Assembly (NCBI GenBank): GCA_910585285.1
Contig: CAJUDL010000019.1
Span: 1 to 63,645, forward strand
Length of the DNA: 63,645 nucleotides
DNA from: an uncultured Muribaculaceae bacterium
GTDB taxonomy: Bacteria > Bacteroidota > Bacteroidia > Bacteroidales > Muribaculaceae
Direction of reading: 5' to 3'
A program made the position numbers and the translations under genes. Below, piece after piece: positions 1 to 8,749 of this stretch (its first letter is position 1; every line of letters begins with the position of its first letter). The notes below the pieces were generated by a model, which did no database searches, was not told the DNA's origin, and worked only from the letters and a program-made list of their open reading frames with translations.

Positions 1-382
1 CGATAAAATACACATCCACATTGTCGCCATATTCTTTGTCGGTCATGGATATGACAGTCTGCTTCGCCCCGTCGGCAAGAGTTGAAGTCTTATGACCGGT
101 ATATGTAAGCAGCGTTGAGGGATTGCCATCGGCATGAACGATATGCAACGCCGGCTCATAATAATCCTCCATACCGCTTGTGATATAGATTTCCGGACCA
201 TTGGGCATGGATGCATATTCCGATGCATTCGTAAGTTTCTTACCGAAATATTTCTGATATACACGACCATTGTCTGCCACATTGTAGACAAGGGCATTGT
301 TGTCGGTTGAAATGACAATGTCTTCTGCATTTGCCGACATTGCCACCAACGGCAATAAGAATACAAATTTTTTGAGTTTCAT
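1..382 (-). CDS. GH36 alpha-galactosidase, N-terminal part (cut by window edge)
   Basis: Reading leftwards from an ATG at 382, an open frame runs off the window start, giving 127 residues. It begins with a signal peptide (MKLKKFVFLLPLVAMSANA). The mature part then reads like the beta-sandwich N-terminal domain of Bacteroidetes GH36 alpha-galactosidases: an IVISTDNNALVYNV strand, a GRVYQKYFGKKL segment, a YEPALHIVHADGNPSTLL block and a YGDNVDVYF strand. GH36 enzymes release terminal alpha-galactose in the periplasm or at the outer membrane. The catalytic TIM barrel lies outside the window, so catalytic residues cannot be checked. Family call from remembered homologues; fairly sure of family, less of substrate. 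Confidence 0.75.
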   Translation of the reverse strand, partial: MKLKKFVFLLPLVAMSANAEDIVISTDNNALVYNVADNGRVYQKYFGKKLTNASEYASMPNGPEIYITSGMEDYYEPALHIVHADGNPSTLLTYTGHKTSTLADGAKQTVISMTDKEYGDNVDVYFI

Positions 383-487
383 GAGTTTATTTAGTGTATT
401 GTTTATTTATCTGTTGCGAAAGGCGCCACGGGAATGCTTCAGCCGAGCAACGTTATTCTAACAACAAGTTATTGAAACGGTTTAATG

Positions 488-1786
488 TTAATCTCTCAAA
501 CAACCTATTGGTATTACCTTTACGCCGTCCTTGCGCACATATGCCATTTCTCCGCCTGTAAGAACAATCAACAAATCCGGCTCTCGAAGTTTGATTTGCT
601 TCTCCGTCTTGTTCTTTTCAGCCACAAGACGTTTGATTTCAAGAAGGTGATTTGCACCTTCTTCAATATCTCGACTTCCAAGCTTACATTCGATAAGCGC
701 ATATCGTCCATCATCAAGGTGCAAAACGGCATCAGCCTCCAAGCCAAAGCGATCACGATAATACGACAACCGTCCACCCAATGCTTGCGAATAAGCACGC
801 AGATCTCGGAAGCAGAGACATTCAAAAATAAATCCGAATGTATTAAGGTCTAATTCAAGACTCTCAGGAGATGCACCCAAGGAAGCAACGGCGATAGAGG
901 GGTCCACGAAACAACGCTTCTTTCCTGTGCGTATTACCGTCTTTGAACGAATGGCGGGCGACCAAGCCTCGATGTCATCTATCACAAACAGTTTTTCCAA
1001 AGCTCCCACATAATCATCAAATGTAGGCATAGATGTTCCTTCCATTTCCTCTGCAATATCTGCGACCATTGAAGTTTTCTTCGTCAGAGTACAGATATTC
1101 CGGGCATAAGAACGAAGAATCAGTCTAGCCAATGTTGGATTTCTACGGGTCTTGTCCACTCTTGAAATATCTTTATTGCAGATTTCATCAACATAATCCT
1201 TTGCGATGAGCAATTTTGCCTTTGCACTCATTTCATCAAGCGAGGCCGGCCAACCACCACGACATGCGGCAAATATTAGCTGCTCAATGGAAAGTTGCGA
1301 CATTTCACCGTCAATATCATAATCAGGTTCATCAAATAAATGACGTAATGAAATAGAGCCATTCGATTCAAGAGATTCAAACAGACTCATCGGATACATT
1401 GCCATTTGGGAAATGCGACCGGTTCCGGTATGCATTATCTCATCATCGTCTATTATGGTGGAGCCGGTCAGAATAAACTGCCCTTTCTCTCTACGTTCAT
1501 CTACGGCATGACGCACTGCATCCCATATAACCGGAGCGACCTGCCATTCATCAATGAGGCGTGGTGTATCGCCTTTAAGCAGCAACGACGGCTTTATTCG
1601 TGCTGTCGTCAGATATCCATCACGGAGGTCTGGATCCTGCATCTTTATGACGCTTGCCGCCCGACGTTCAGCCGTAGTCGTTTTACCACACCACTTAGGT
1701 CCAGCAATCTGCACAGCTCCAAAAGCTTCAAGTCTCAGATCAAGAGTCCTGTCGGCAATTCTACTCAAGTATTTCATCTCTTTCAT
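488..1786 (-). CDS. AAA ATPase with DUF4143 (AAA_14 family)
   Basis: About 432 residues. It starts at MKEMKYLSRIADRTLDLRLE; a second possible ATG lies at 1777, and the frame stays open to 1825. A Walker A motif GPKWCGKTT lies near residue 30, a LIDEWQ motif typical of the family's Walker B follows near residue 75, and an ILTGST sensor-like motif comes next. The C-terminal half carries the DUF4143 restriction-like fold, with ALIECKLGSRDIEEGANHLLE, and ends in a YVRKDGVKVIPIGCLRD strand. These ATPases are very common in Bacteroidales and their function is poorly known; a link to toxin-antitoxin or mobile-element biology has been suggested for relatives. It stands alone here, convergent with nothing obvious. 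Confidence 0.85.
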   Translation of the reverse strand: MKEMKYLSRIADRTLDLRLEAFGAVQIAGPKWCGKTTTAERRAASVIKMQDPDLRDGYLTTARIKPSLLLKGDTPRLIDEWQVAPVIWDAVRHAVDERREKGQFILTGSTIIDDDEIMHTGTGRISQMAMYPMSLFESLESNGSISLRHLFDEPDYDIDGEMSQLSIEQLIFAACRGGWPASLDEMSAKAKLLIAKDYVDEICNKDISRVDKTRRNPTLARLILRSYARNICTLTKKTSMVADIAEEMEGTSMPTFDDYVGALEKLFVIDDIEAWSPAIRSKTVIRTGKKRCFVDPSIAVASLGASPESLELDLNTFGFIFECLCFRDLRAYSQALGGRLSYYRDRFGLEADAVLHLDDGRYALIECKLGSRDIEEGANHLLEIKRLVAEKNKTEKQIKLREPDLLIVLTGGEMAYVRKDGVKVIPIGCLRD

Positions 1787-1908
1787 AACTGACTGTGAAA
1801 TTAGTGATTTTATCCGACTCAACAAAACTATTTTATGATTTTGATGGATTTTGATTTGTTATTTTGACAGACACAACTTTGTTAAATTGAGTTAATACAC
1901 TTTTGCCA

Positions 1909-1940
1909 TTTGCTTATTTATTAGGATTCAACTAAATTTG
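1909..1940 (+). promoter_or_regulatory. Bacteroidetes-type promoter of the AraC gene at 2058
   Basis: TTTG at 1909-1912 and TAAATTTG at 1933-1940 are separated by 20 bp. This matches the -33/-7 pattern TTTG-N19-21-TAnnTTTG known for Bacteroides sigma factor. The start site would be near 1947, leaving a leader of about 110 nt that contains the tandem repeat at 1998-2047. Confidence 0.6.
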
Positions 1941-1997
1941 CATTCAAACGAGAGAACTTCGAGAATAGGCAATAATTTTTCAGATCCGAATATTATA

Positions 1998-2047
1998 AAA
2001 CATATTGTTTATAATCCCTATTAAACATATTGTTTATAATCCCTATT
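1998..2047 (+). repeat. Perfect tandem duplication of a 25-bp unit
   Basis: Two identical, directly adjacent 25-bp units (1998-2022 and 2023-2047) lie in the leader just 10 bp before the AraC start codon. Each unit holds a short palindrome-like AAACATATTGTTT core. The copy number could vary by slippage. The units may also be a regulator-binding site, since AraC proteins bind direct repeats. Only two copies are present and there are no spacers, so it is not CRISPR. Confidence 0.9.
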
Positions 2048-2057
2048 AATAGAGAAG

Positions 2058-2936
2058 ATGAAAGTAAAAGAAGGGTTTGCGGGGGAGAGATATCTGGTGA
2101 TACCGGAGTTTATTGTTGATATGATGCGGAAGGATCCTCTTCTTTCATCTCTGCATATCACCGACATCGGATATTACCCGAAAGCGCGCCACCATTATTG
2201 CGAACGAAAGGAACCTATCAGTCAGTTTGTGCTCATATATTGTGTGGACGGGAAAGGATTCTATAACCTTAATGGCAAGAAATGGACTATAGAAGCCGGT
2301 CAATATTTCATCATTCCTCCCAAAGCAATCCATTCGTATGGTTCAGACCTTCAAAATCCTTGGACAATCTATTGGATACACTTCGGAGGCACGCTTGCTC
2401 CGCAATATGCCGCGGATGCCGCCATCCCGAAATCTATTGAGACAAGCGCCACTTCACGCATACGCCATAGGCATGAGCTGTTCGAGGAATTATATAATAT
2501 TCTTGATGCAGGGCTAACCATAGAGAATCTTCGGTATTCCGGCTCTCTTTTTCACCACTATCTCGGATCGCTGCGTTTTATCCAGCAATACAGAGGTATA
2601 CGCAAAGATGCGGAAACAGATGCCGTTCAGCTGGCAATACATTATATGTCAGAAAATCTTGAACGACATGTATCGCTTAAAGAGATCGCCACCAACTGCC
2701 GTCTGTCGGAATCCCGGCTATCAGCACTTTTCAGAGAACGCACAGGACATTCCATCCTGAATTATTTCAATCTGCTGAAAATTCGTCGGGCATGCGAACT
2801 GCTCGACAACACGACATTAAAGCTGAATCAGATATGCTTCAAGGTTGGCATCCCCGATCCCTATTATTTCTCTCGCCTATTCACTAAAATCATGGGTATG
2901 TCTCCCCTCCGTTTCAGGCATCGCACGCGCACCTAA
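2058..2936 (+). CDS. AraC family transcriptional regulator
   Basis: 292 residues. The N-terminal half is a cupin-type AraC ligand-binding domain: QFVLIYCVDGKGFYNLNGK, then WTIEAGQYFIIPPKAIHSYG, then the WTIYWIHFGG signature. Two helix-turn-helix motifs follow near residues 200-285: LKEIATNCRLSESRLSALFRE and LNQICFKVGIPDPYYFSRLF, with the closing MGMSPLRFR. This architecture is typical of regulators of sugar-utilisation genes, where a bound mono- or disaccharide is the signal. The target is not evident because the next gene is a convergent second AraC gene. The start codon is placed by the ATG ten bases after the tandem repeat. The family call is secure; the ligand is unknown. Confidence 0.9.
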   Translation: MKVKEGFAGERYLVIPEFIVDMMRKDPLLSSLHITDIGYYPKARHHYCERKEPISQFVLIYCVDGKGFYNLNGKKWTIEAGQYFIIPPKAIHSYGSDLQNPWTIYWIHFGGTLAPQYAADAAIPKSIETSATSRIRHRHELFEELYNILDAGLTIENLRYSGSLFHHYLGSLRFIQQYRGIRKDAETDAVQLAIHYMSENLERHVSLKEIATNCRLSESRLSALFRERTGHSILNYFNLLKIRRACELLDNTTLKLNQICFKVGIPDPYYFSRLFTKIMGMSPLRFRHRTRT

Positions 2937-2959
2937 TTCCTAATTCCTAAAGCCTAAAG
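2932..2959. repeat. Short degenerate CCTAATT/CCTAAAG repeat between convergent genes
   Basis: The gap between the two convergent AraC genes consists of head-to-tail heptamers (CCTAATT, CCTAATT, CCTAAAG, CCTAAAG). A closely similar string fills the gap at 8092-8136. Such simple runs are common intergenic filler in Muribaculaceae-like genomes; no function is visible. Confidence 0.6.
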
Positions 2960-2960
2960 T

Positions 2961-3779
2961 CTATCCCCCGCAACGCTTCCTCCGGTATTTGCATGGCGAC
3001 ATGCCATAATTGCGAGAAAACAGGCGATGGAAATATGGAACGCTGGTGAATCCGCAATCGTAAGCAATATCACATGCCGGATCTGTTGTAGAGGCGAGCA
3101 GGTATGCTGCTTTTTTAAGTCTTAAAGAGTTGATGTATTCGGTGAATGTTTTTCCGGTGTGTTTTTTGACGAATTTACACAAAGCGGACTTATTCATTTT
3201 CATATAAGCGGCAGTTTCATCCAAGGTGATATTCTCATAAAAATTACATTCGCAATATATGCGTAATTTCTCAGCGTTTTGTTTAGACCTGTTTACCGGC
3301 TTACAACCTATCTCTTCCGACTCCGCATTTTCTGCTATAAGAATGAGCAACTGCAACACTAACGGCAAACGCTTTGCTGAATCCAAAACGCGCATTTCCT
3401 CCAGCAATCGTGCAATTTCGACAGAAGTTTTCCCAACATACCGTCTCGGCAAATTGATAGCACTAAAAATATCTGCAACGCGAGTTAATTCCGGCAAAAC
3501 CAGGGAAAGTCTTGTAGGCAACTCAGCTGTAAACAAAAGCGTGATGTTATGTATATAACCATTCTCATCAGTAGACTCATCATCAAAAAACCAGCCATGG
3601 GGAAATTTCGGAGGAATCAGAATTATCTCCCCTTCATAAAACGGTTGTTTTTCTTCACCTAAGAATCTTATGCCCTGACCACGTATAACATACGACAATT
3701 CCCATTCATTTTGAGTATGAATAGAAATCTGCTGCTTGGGTGTAAGCCTGACATCATCGTATACAAATGCTTCTTCCAT
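2961..3779 (-). CDS. AraC family transcriptional regulator
   Basis: 272 residues. The N-terminal cupin has WELSYVIRGQGIRFLGEEK and EIILIPPKFPHGWFF, a phrase common in cupin AraC sensors. The C-terminal DNA-binding domain (about residues 170-270) has ITLDETAAYMKMNKSALCKFVKK and CDIAYDCGFTSVPYFHRLFSRNYGMSPCKYRR. A perfect -7 box on this strand (TATATTTG, plus-strand positions 3788-3795) lies just 10 bp before the start codon, so the mRNA may be nearly leaderless unless translation begins further in. It is divergent from the acyltransferase gene at 3881, which makes that gene a plausible target. Confidence 0.9.
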   Translation of the reverse strand: MEEAFVYDDVRLTPKQQISIHTQNEWELSYVIRGQGIRFLGEEKQPFYEGEIILIPPKFPHGWFFDDESTDENGYIHNITLLFTAELPTRLSLVLPELTRVADIFSAINLPRRYVGKTSVEIARLLEEMRVLDSAKRLPLVLQLLILIAENAESEEIGCKPVNRSKQNAEKLRIYCECNFYENITLDETAAYMKMNKSALCKFVKKHTGKTFTEYINSLRLKKAAYLLASTTDPACDIAYDCGFTSVPYFHRLFSRNYGMSPCKYRRKRCGG

Positions 3780-3880
3780 AAGAATTGCAAATATAGTATA
3801 ATATTTTGGAAAAATCGGTAATTATACGACAATAAAAATCATCTAATTTTGCAACCTATATGAACCAACCATTTTGAATA

Positions 3881-5047
3881 ATGAATACAAATCTTCTTGC
3901 TTCTAAACCGCGTTTTGAGATATTAGACGGGTTGCGTGGCATTGCAGCAATACTTGTCGTAATGTTCCATCTTTTTGAGACCTATTCCAAAGGACCTTGT
4001 TTCCAAATACTCAATCATGGTTACTTAGCAGTTGATTTCTTTTTCATTCTATCCGGTTTTGTTATCGGCTATGCCTACGATGACCGCTGGCGCAAGGGAA
4101 TGACGCAATGGAATTTCTATAAACGCCGTCTCATTCGTCTTCAGCCTATGGTAATAATGGGTACGCTTATCGGGGCAATATGGTTCTATTTTGGTGACGC
4201 GCCATTCTTCACTTATGTAATGGAGACTCCGTGGTGGAAGCTTCTGATCATAGTCATTTTAGGCTGTCTTATGTTCCCGACACCTCCCTCAATGGATATC
4301 CGCGGATGGTCTGAAGTCAATTCGTTAAATGGCGTCACATGGTCACTGATGTGGGAAGATATCGGCAATATACTTTATGCCACAATAATACGCCGTTTTT
4401 CAAAAGTAGTTCTCGCTGTATTTGTCGGATTATCAGCGATATTGACAATAAGTTTAGGTCTGAACATCGACTGGTTCGGACTGCTGGAATCACGAGCTTA
4501 CGCCGCGCACACAATGATTGGTGGTTTCGGACTGACACCCGATCAACTGTATATCGGTTTAACACGCTTGCTCTATCCTTTCTTTGGAGGATTGCTAATG
4601 TACCGACTTGGCATCAGCATCAAGATTAAGAGCTATGGATTCCTCTGGTGTTCTCTCGCACTCGCCGCAATTCTCGTAATGCCACATCTCGGAGGTGATA
4701 CGCCGAATATTATAAACGGTTCATACTGTATTATCGCTATTTTATTGCTCTTCCCGATGATTGTTGCAGCAGGTGCCGGCAGCCCCCTTGAAGGGAAAAA
4801 GACAATAAAGGTCTGTAAGTTTCTCGGAGCGATCTCTTATCCGCTATATATCACCCACTATCCCTTGGTATATATGCAAATGCAGTGGGTAGCCGCCCAT
4901 CCGAATGCACCGGAAGGCGCTCACGTCTGGGTGTTCTGTTCTCTGTTGGTGGCTTCAATAGCTGTGGCTTATGCCTGTCTGAAACTCTACGACGAACCCG
5001 TCCGCGAATGGCTCAAAAATCACTGGCTGTATAAGAAGAAAAGATAA
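3881..5047 (+). CDS. Acyltransferase 3 (OafA-like) integral membrane O-acyltransferase
   Basis: 388 residues with about ten hydrophobic segments. The family signature is at the N terminus: FEILDGLRGIAAILVVMFHLFE followed by HGYLAVDFFFILSGFVIGYAYDDR, containing the conserved active-site His of the MFH motif and the FFxLSGF loop. A YPLYITHYPLVY segment near residue 325 is the usual last signature. These inner-membrane proteins move acetyl or other acyl groups onto glycans or lipids. A -7-like TAATTTTG lies at 3844-3851, without a clear -33 box. The neighbouring divergent AraC regulator may control it. The substrate cannot be read from sequence. Confidence 0.85.
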   Translation: MNTNLLASKPRFEILDGLRGIAAILVVMFHLFETYSKGPCFQILNHGYLAVDFFFILSGFVIGYAYDDRWRKGMTQWNFYKRRLIRLQPMVIMGTLIGAIWFYFGDAPFFTYVMETPWWKLLIIVILGCLMFPTPPSMDIRGWSEVNSLNGVTWSLMWEDIGNILYATIIRRFSKVVLAVFVGLSAILTISLGLNIDWFGLLESRAYAAHTMIGGFGLTPDQLYIGLTRLLYPFFGGLLMYRLGISIKIKSYGFLWCSLALAAILVMPHLGGDTPNIINGSYCIIAILLLFPMIVAAGAGSPLEGKKTIKVCKFLGAISYPLYITHYPLVYMQMQWVAAHPNAPEGAHVWVFCSLLVASIAVAYACLKLYDEPVREWLKNHWLYKKKR

Positions 5048-5224
5048 AATATTGGTAAAAACATGAAAAGTGCTATGATATAATTGAGAAGAATGACTAT
5101 TGATAGAGAATTTGTCCTCTGGTACAATTCCTCAATCTCTTCCGGTCAATAAAGGTCTGTTATTAAGCAAGTAAGAAATTTCGATGCAAATATAAACTAT
5201 TTCCTGCCAGAAGTTGTGACAGTT

Positions 5225-6029
5225 TTACATTTTCAACAATTTTCTATCGTTGTCACCGCTTTCCAATATGCTCATCTGATGAATGGCTATTTGGTTCAGT
5301 TTCACAAGCCGCTCGCCTTGCGTAACGCCCTGCTCGATGAAAACCGCATTAAGATTTTCCATGTTCGACAGGCAGATAAGTTCGTTGATAGTGGCATAGT
5401 CTCGTATGTTCCCTTTGAGGTCGGGATTAGCATCACGCCATTGCTTTGCCGTCTTACCGAACATCGCCACATTCAGCACATCGGCTTCATTGGCGTAAAT
5501 GATGCTTGCCTGTGACGGAGTAACCTCCGGAGGGACAAGGTTCTGCTTTATGGCATCGGTATGTATGCGGTAGTTGATTTTCGACAACTCACGTTTCGCT
5601 GACCAACCCAACAACCGCTGTTCCTCCGTTTTAAGTCTCTGAAATTCCTTGACGATGTATATTTTGAACTCAGGGCTAATCCACATCGCAAACTCAAAGG
5701 CAATATCCTTATGGGCGTATGTACCGCCAACGACCAGCTTTTGCCTGAACACTTATTGCGTTTGTTCTTGCAACAAATTCCTTGACGCTTATTTTGAAAC
5801 TATTGAGACCGGACTGATTTCTAATTATGGCGAATTCGCCATAATTGAAATTAGGATTATAGACTTTCTCCCAAATGCCGATGTATTCAAGAGTGTTGCG
5901 GTTACGCAGCCAATCGGTTATGAAAAATTCTCCGTCTTTTGCACGCAACATATCTGTTAAGCAGATATAGTCTTCGCCATTTACTTTTATTACATTTACT
6001 TCAGTAGCCTGTACGGTGATTTTTGCCAT
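5225..6029 (-). pseudogene. KilA-N domain protein, broken by a frameshift near 5730
   Basis: Two overlapping frames encode consecutive parts of one protein. The first (from ATG 6029) runs MAKITVQATEVNVIKVNGED through YICLTDMLRAKDGEFFITDWLRNRNTLE to SVQAKAGRW. The continuation, in another frame, runs GGTYAHKDIAFEFAMWISPEF to KLNQIAIHQMSILE. In intact relatives the junction reads AGRYGGTYAHKDIAFEFA, so a 2-base loss (or 1-base gain) at about 5730 explains the break. KilA-N is a DNA-binding domain found in phage and accessory proteins of Bacteroidales. A TATATTTG -7 box on this strand sits at 6086-6093. No slippery heptamer was seen at the junction, so I call it a pseudogene or a sequencing error. 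Confidence 0.75.
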
Positions 6030-6174
6030 CTCAAAATTCGTTATGTAGAACCAAGACACACTAATTCTGGTGCATTACGTTATTGCAAATATAGATAAAA
6101 ATCTCTATATTTTTACACTATTAAGATAAAGAATACTTCTACATAGTAATTTGGATTACCTTTGCCGCAGTCGT

Positions 6175-6561
6175 TCATGATTGAATTTCCACGTAATTCC
6201 CCTCGGGATCGGCGATAGCACATTCATAATAGCCGTCGCCGGTAGTGCGCGGTGCACTCAAGACTGTGAAGCAGTCTTCTTTGAAGCGTTTTGCCATGCT
6301 GTCAACATTTTCCTTGCTCCCGACAGAGATTGCAAAATGAGCCAAACCCTTTAGGTCGCCTCTGCTCGCCGGAGCGTCCTTGCCAGGTATATTCATTATC
6401 TCAATGCATGTTCCTCCATCTTCAAAAGACAGAAAATAGGAGCTGAAATTCTTCTTAGTGTTGACATACTTCTCATTACAAGACATATTGAAATACTTCA
6501 TGTAGAATTCGCGAAGCAATTCTATATCCTCTGCCCAGATAGCTATATGGTCTATCTTCAT
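6175..6561 (-). CDS. VOC family (glyoxalase/bleomycin-resistance fold) protein
   Basis: 128 residues forming a single VOC unit: MKIDHIAIWAEDIELLREFY at the start (first metal-ligand His), SYFLSFEDGGTCIEIM in the middle, GLAHFAISVGSKENVDSMAKR (second His), and DPEGNYVEIQS at the end (Glu ligand). These small metalloproteins act as isomerases, dioxygenases or glyoxalases after dimerisation. The length is right for the family. It lies 18 bp downstream of the DUF1349 gene on the same strand, so the two probably share an mRNA. The reaction cannot be inferred. Confidence 0.85.
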   Translation of the reverse strand: MKIDHIAIWAEDIELLREFYMKYFNMSCNEKYVNTKKNFSSYFLSFEDGGTCIEIMNIPGKDAPASRGDLKGLAHFAISVGSKENVDSMAKRFKEDCFTVLSAPRTTGDGYYECAIADPEGNYVEIQS

Positions 6562-6579
6562 AATACCACGTGAGTTGAA

Positions 6580-7242
6580 TTATTTATCGTTTGCAGCGTT
6601 CTTTTTCAGCCATTCACTGCGGACTTTGTCGGGCAGATGCGTCACTTTGAAATCTGAGAATGATGCCTTGAACCCGTTGCCGTCAGGACACGCCGCGAAC
6701 ATACCGATTTTCACTGGGTGATTGGCTTCGACCCATGCGTTACGCATCATATGATATTCCTTATCATCGAAAGAATAGAATATCTCGATAGCATCGAGAC
6801 GACGCACAGCCTTTATCCATATAAAGTCAACCGGACGGTCGAGGGCTATGACGCTCCAGTCTGAGGTCTTATGAGTGACCACGGTGCTAAGATTGTATTT
6901 CCCATCCACAAACTCAATACCGGTCTTGATATAGTTCTCATGATCAAGGCGTATCATCATTCCAGCCTGGTCGAATCTGACCTTGTAATCACCTGAAATT
7001 TTCACTTTTGCCTCAAATTCGCCGCCATATTCGGCATAATAGAACGGTGCATCATCCACTGTGAAGCCATAGTGAGATATGCGCCAGTAGTCACTGTTGG
7101 GGGTGACATCCATAGTTAGCGTGCTACCGTTAATCTGCCACTTGTCAGGTTCGTTGAACCAGTTCATCTTCTCAAGTGTCTGTCCGCTCACCGAGCTAGC
7201 TGAAATGTATAGACTCAAAATAAGAACCAATTTAATCTTCAT
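6580..7242 (-). CDS. Secreted DUF1349 (concanavalin-like) protein
   Basis: 220 residues from MKIKLVLILSLYISASSVSG, which is a clear signal peptide; another ATG is at 7257. The mature part is one DUF1349 domain, a lectin/LamG-like jelly roll: MNWFNEPDKW, then DAPFYYAEYGGEFEAKVKISGDYKVRFDQAGMMIRLDHENYIKTGIEF, then GNGFKASFSDFKV. This domain is often found in periplasmic sugar-binding or glycosidase-associated proteins. It is co-directional with the VOC gene and divergent from the LuxR-type regulator, whose promoter overlaps the start of this gene. Confidence 0.8.
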   Translation of the reverse strand: MKIKLVLILSLYISASSVSGQTLEKMNWFNEPDKWQINGSTLTMDVTPNSDYWRISHYGFTVDDAPFYYAEYGGEFEAKVKISGDYKVRFDQAGMMIRLDHENYIKTGIEFVDGKYNLSTVVTHKTSDWSVIALDRPVDFIWIKAVRRLDAIEIFYSFDDKEYHMMRNAWVEANHPVKIGMFAACPDGNGFKASFSDFKVTHLPDKVRSEWLKKNAANDK

Positions 7243-7243
7243 T

Positions 7244-7274
7244 TTTGATATAACCATTTGATTGATTAATTTTG
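7244..7274 (+). promoter_or_regulatory. Consensus promoter of the LuxR-type regulator
   Basis: TTTG at 7244-7247 and TAATTTTG at 7267-7274 are spaced by exactly 19 bp, a full match to the Bacteroidetes pattern. The start site would be near 7281, 24 nt before the ATG at 7305. The -33 box touches the start codon region of the divergent DUF1349 gene, so the two genes share control DNA. Confidence 0.7.
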
Positions 7275-7304
7275 CAAAGTTAACAAGCTAAATAATAATA
7301 CACA

Positions 7305-8063
7305 ATGGTCAAAAATAACCATTTTGTGGAGAATAGAAAGGCACTCGACAATCTGCTCCTTTCTGAAAACCAATCCGGAGAATGCATCCCTTTGTCAGAT
7401 ATATTGACTTATGTGCGTTTATGGGCTAATATCGAAAAAACTCTGATAGTGGTCAGCGATATGGTCGACCGCAAAAGCCACATCATTGATGGTGGTTTCG
7501 CACTCAATCTTGGCATTGATGATTATCAGCATGAGAACTCAATATGGGAGAACAGGATACTATCATTGATGTCTGAGGATGAACAGGAAGATAAATACAT
7601 CGCCGAACTTCGTTTCTTCCATTACCTGAGACACATGCCTAAAAGCAAAAAGTCTGAATATTATCTTGTTTCCAAGTTACGTTTCCGTTTCTCTGATGGT
7701 AACATTCACGATGTGTTGCATCGTATGTATTACATACTGGATGAAAACATGGAGAATGTGAAGTATGCTATTTGTATTTATGGTCCGGCATCTTTTGATT
7801 TCAAGGGAAAAAGCTTCGCGGTAAATTCGATTACAGGGATAAAGGAGGAACTTACAGCCTCAGGCAACGACACTATCTTAAGTAGCCGGGAATGTCAGGT
7901 TCTGGCTATGATAGACACAGGAATGAAAAGTGCGGAAATCGCAAGTCAATTGAACATCAGTATCCACACTGTCAGCCGTCACCGTCAGGAAATAATCGGC
8001 AAACTTCAGGTAAGGAACTCACACGAAGCCTGCCGCATAGCCAAATCAATGGGGTTGCTGTAA
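7305..8063 (+). CDS. LuxR-type helix-turn-helix transcriptional regulator
   Basis: 252 residues. The C-terminal 65 residues form a GerE/LuxR domain: SSRECQVLAMIDTGMKSAEIA, then SQLNISIHTVSRHRQEIIGKL, then QVRNSHEACRIAKSMGLL. The N-terminal 180 residues have a PAS-like layout of mixed strands and helices, which is usual for Bacteroidetes regulators of this shape, but I see no defining motif. It is divergent from the DUF1349-VOC pair and probably acts on it. Confidence 0.85.
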   Translation: MVKNNHFVENRKALDNLLLSENQSGECIPLSDILTYVRLWANIEKTLIVVSDMVDRKSHIIDGGFALNLGIDDYQHENSIWENRILSLMSEDEQEDKYIAELRFFHYLRHMPKSKKSEYYLVSKLRFRFSDGNIHDVLHRMYYILDENMENVKYAICIYGPASFDFKGKSFAVNSITGIKEELTASGNDTILSSRECQVLAMIDTGMKSAEIASQLNISIHTVSRHRQEIIGKLQVRNSHEACRIAKSMGLL

Positions 8064-8091
8064 TTTTACTAATCACTTACGGTGCGCCCGC

Positions 8092-8136
8092 ACCTAATTC
8101 CAAAAACCTAACGCCTAAAGCCTAACGCCTAACAAC
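8092..8136. repeat. Degenerate CCTAA-based repeat between convergent genes
   Basis: A run of CCTAA-type heptamers (CCTAATT, CCTAACG, CCTAAAG, CCTAACG, CCTAACA) fills the gap between the LuxR gene and the AraC remnant. It is the same kind of filler as at 2932-2959, and both copies follow a GCGC(C)CGCACCTAATTCC-like start, so they are likely copies of one intergenic element. Confidence 0.6.
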
Positions 8137-8580
8137 CTACGCATTCTCGCGTCTGCGCTCCTGGCATTGCTTCTCGAATGCCTTCGGCGTAATATCGAAC
8201 TGTTTGAAGAAAAGTTTGCTGAAATAAGATGGCGATGACATACCAATCATCTCGCAGATTTCGCCGATGCGATAACGTCCGTCCTGAATAAGCTCTGCCG
8301 CTTTCTTAAGTTTGACAAGACGAATCAGCTCACTGGGCGACATATTGAATATCGCCATTATTTGACGCATCGGTCTCCATTCCAAAAAAATGACGCTTTT
8401 TCCCAAAAGCGTCATCCTCCTTATAACCAAAATTTTCTTCATACGGTGAATGCTGTGTTCCGGGAACAAACAAATCAGCTCCGGACATCCCCGACTGAAG
8501 TCAGCAACCGATCCTCGCGAAACAGTTGCCGATCGGGTAAGCAATTCTTCTATAGTTTCGCCACTTTTTTTCTGACGCAA
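8137..8580 (-). pseudogene. Decayed AraC-type DNA-binding fragment
   Basis: The last 75 residues are the second half of an AraC HTH domain in the style of hybrid two-component regulators: FNMSPSELIRLVKLKKAAEL, then YRIGEICEMIGMSSPSYFSKLFFKQFDITPKAFEKQC. The first helix-turn-helix that should precede it is missing. The 70 residues before it are low in similarity to anything I recognise and include oddities such as IHRMKKILVIRRMTLLGKSV. The fragment is therefore too short and incomplete to be a working regulator. It probably remains from a longer gene lost by deletion. Confidence 0.6.
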
Positions 8581-8722
8581 TTGCTCTTTTTAAGCAGTTA
8601 TCAATTTATATCTATTTAATCCATTGCAAAAATAATGTAATTATTTTGAATATTTTTATTTATCCTGCACTTTTAAATGTTATTAAATGTTAATTTTGCC
8701 ATTATTTGTACATATTCCAATT

Positions 8723-8749
8723 AAAAATGCCCCTTAACGGAGCATTTTT
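8723..8749 (-). terminator. Hairpin terminator after the flippase gene
   Basis: AAAAATGC (8723-8730) and GCATTTTT (8742-8749) form the outer stem, extended inward by two G-C pairs around a TTAAC loop. On the minus strand the hairpin is followed by a T run, so it can end the ruvB-flippase transcript. Confidence 0.6.

Noticed and set aside
1998..2047. CRISPR array
   Set aside because: Only two copies, directly adjacent, with no spacer and no cas genes nearby.
5225..6059. Programmed frameshift in the KilA-N gene
   Set aside because: No slippery heptamer or stimulatory structure was seen at the junction, and intact relatives encode it in one frame.
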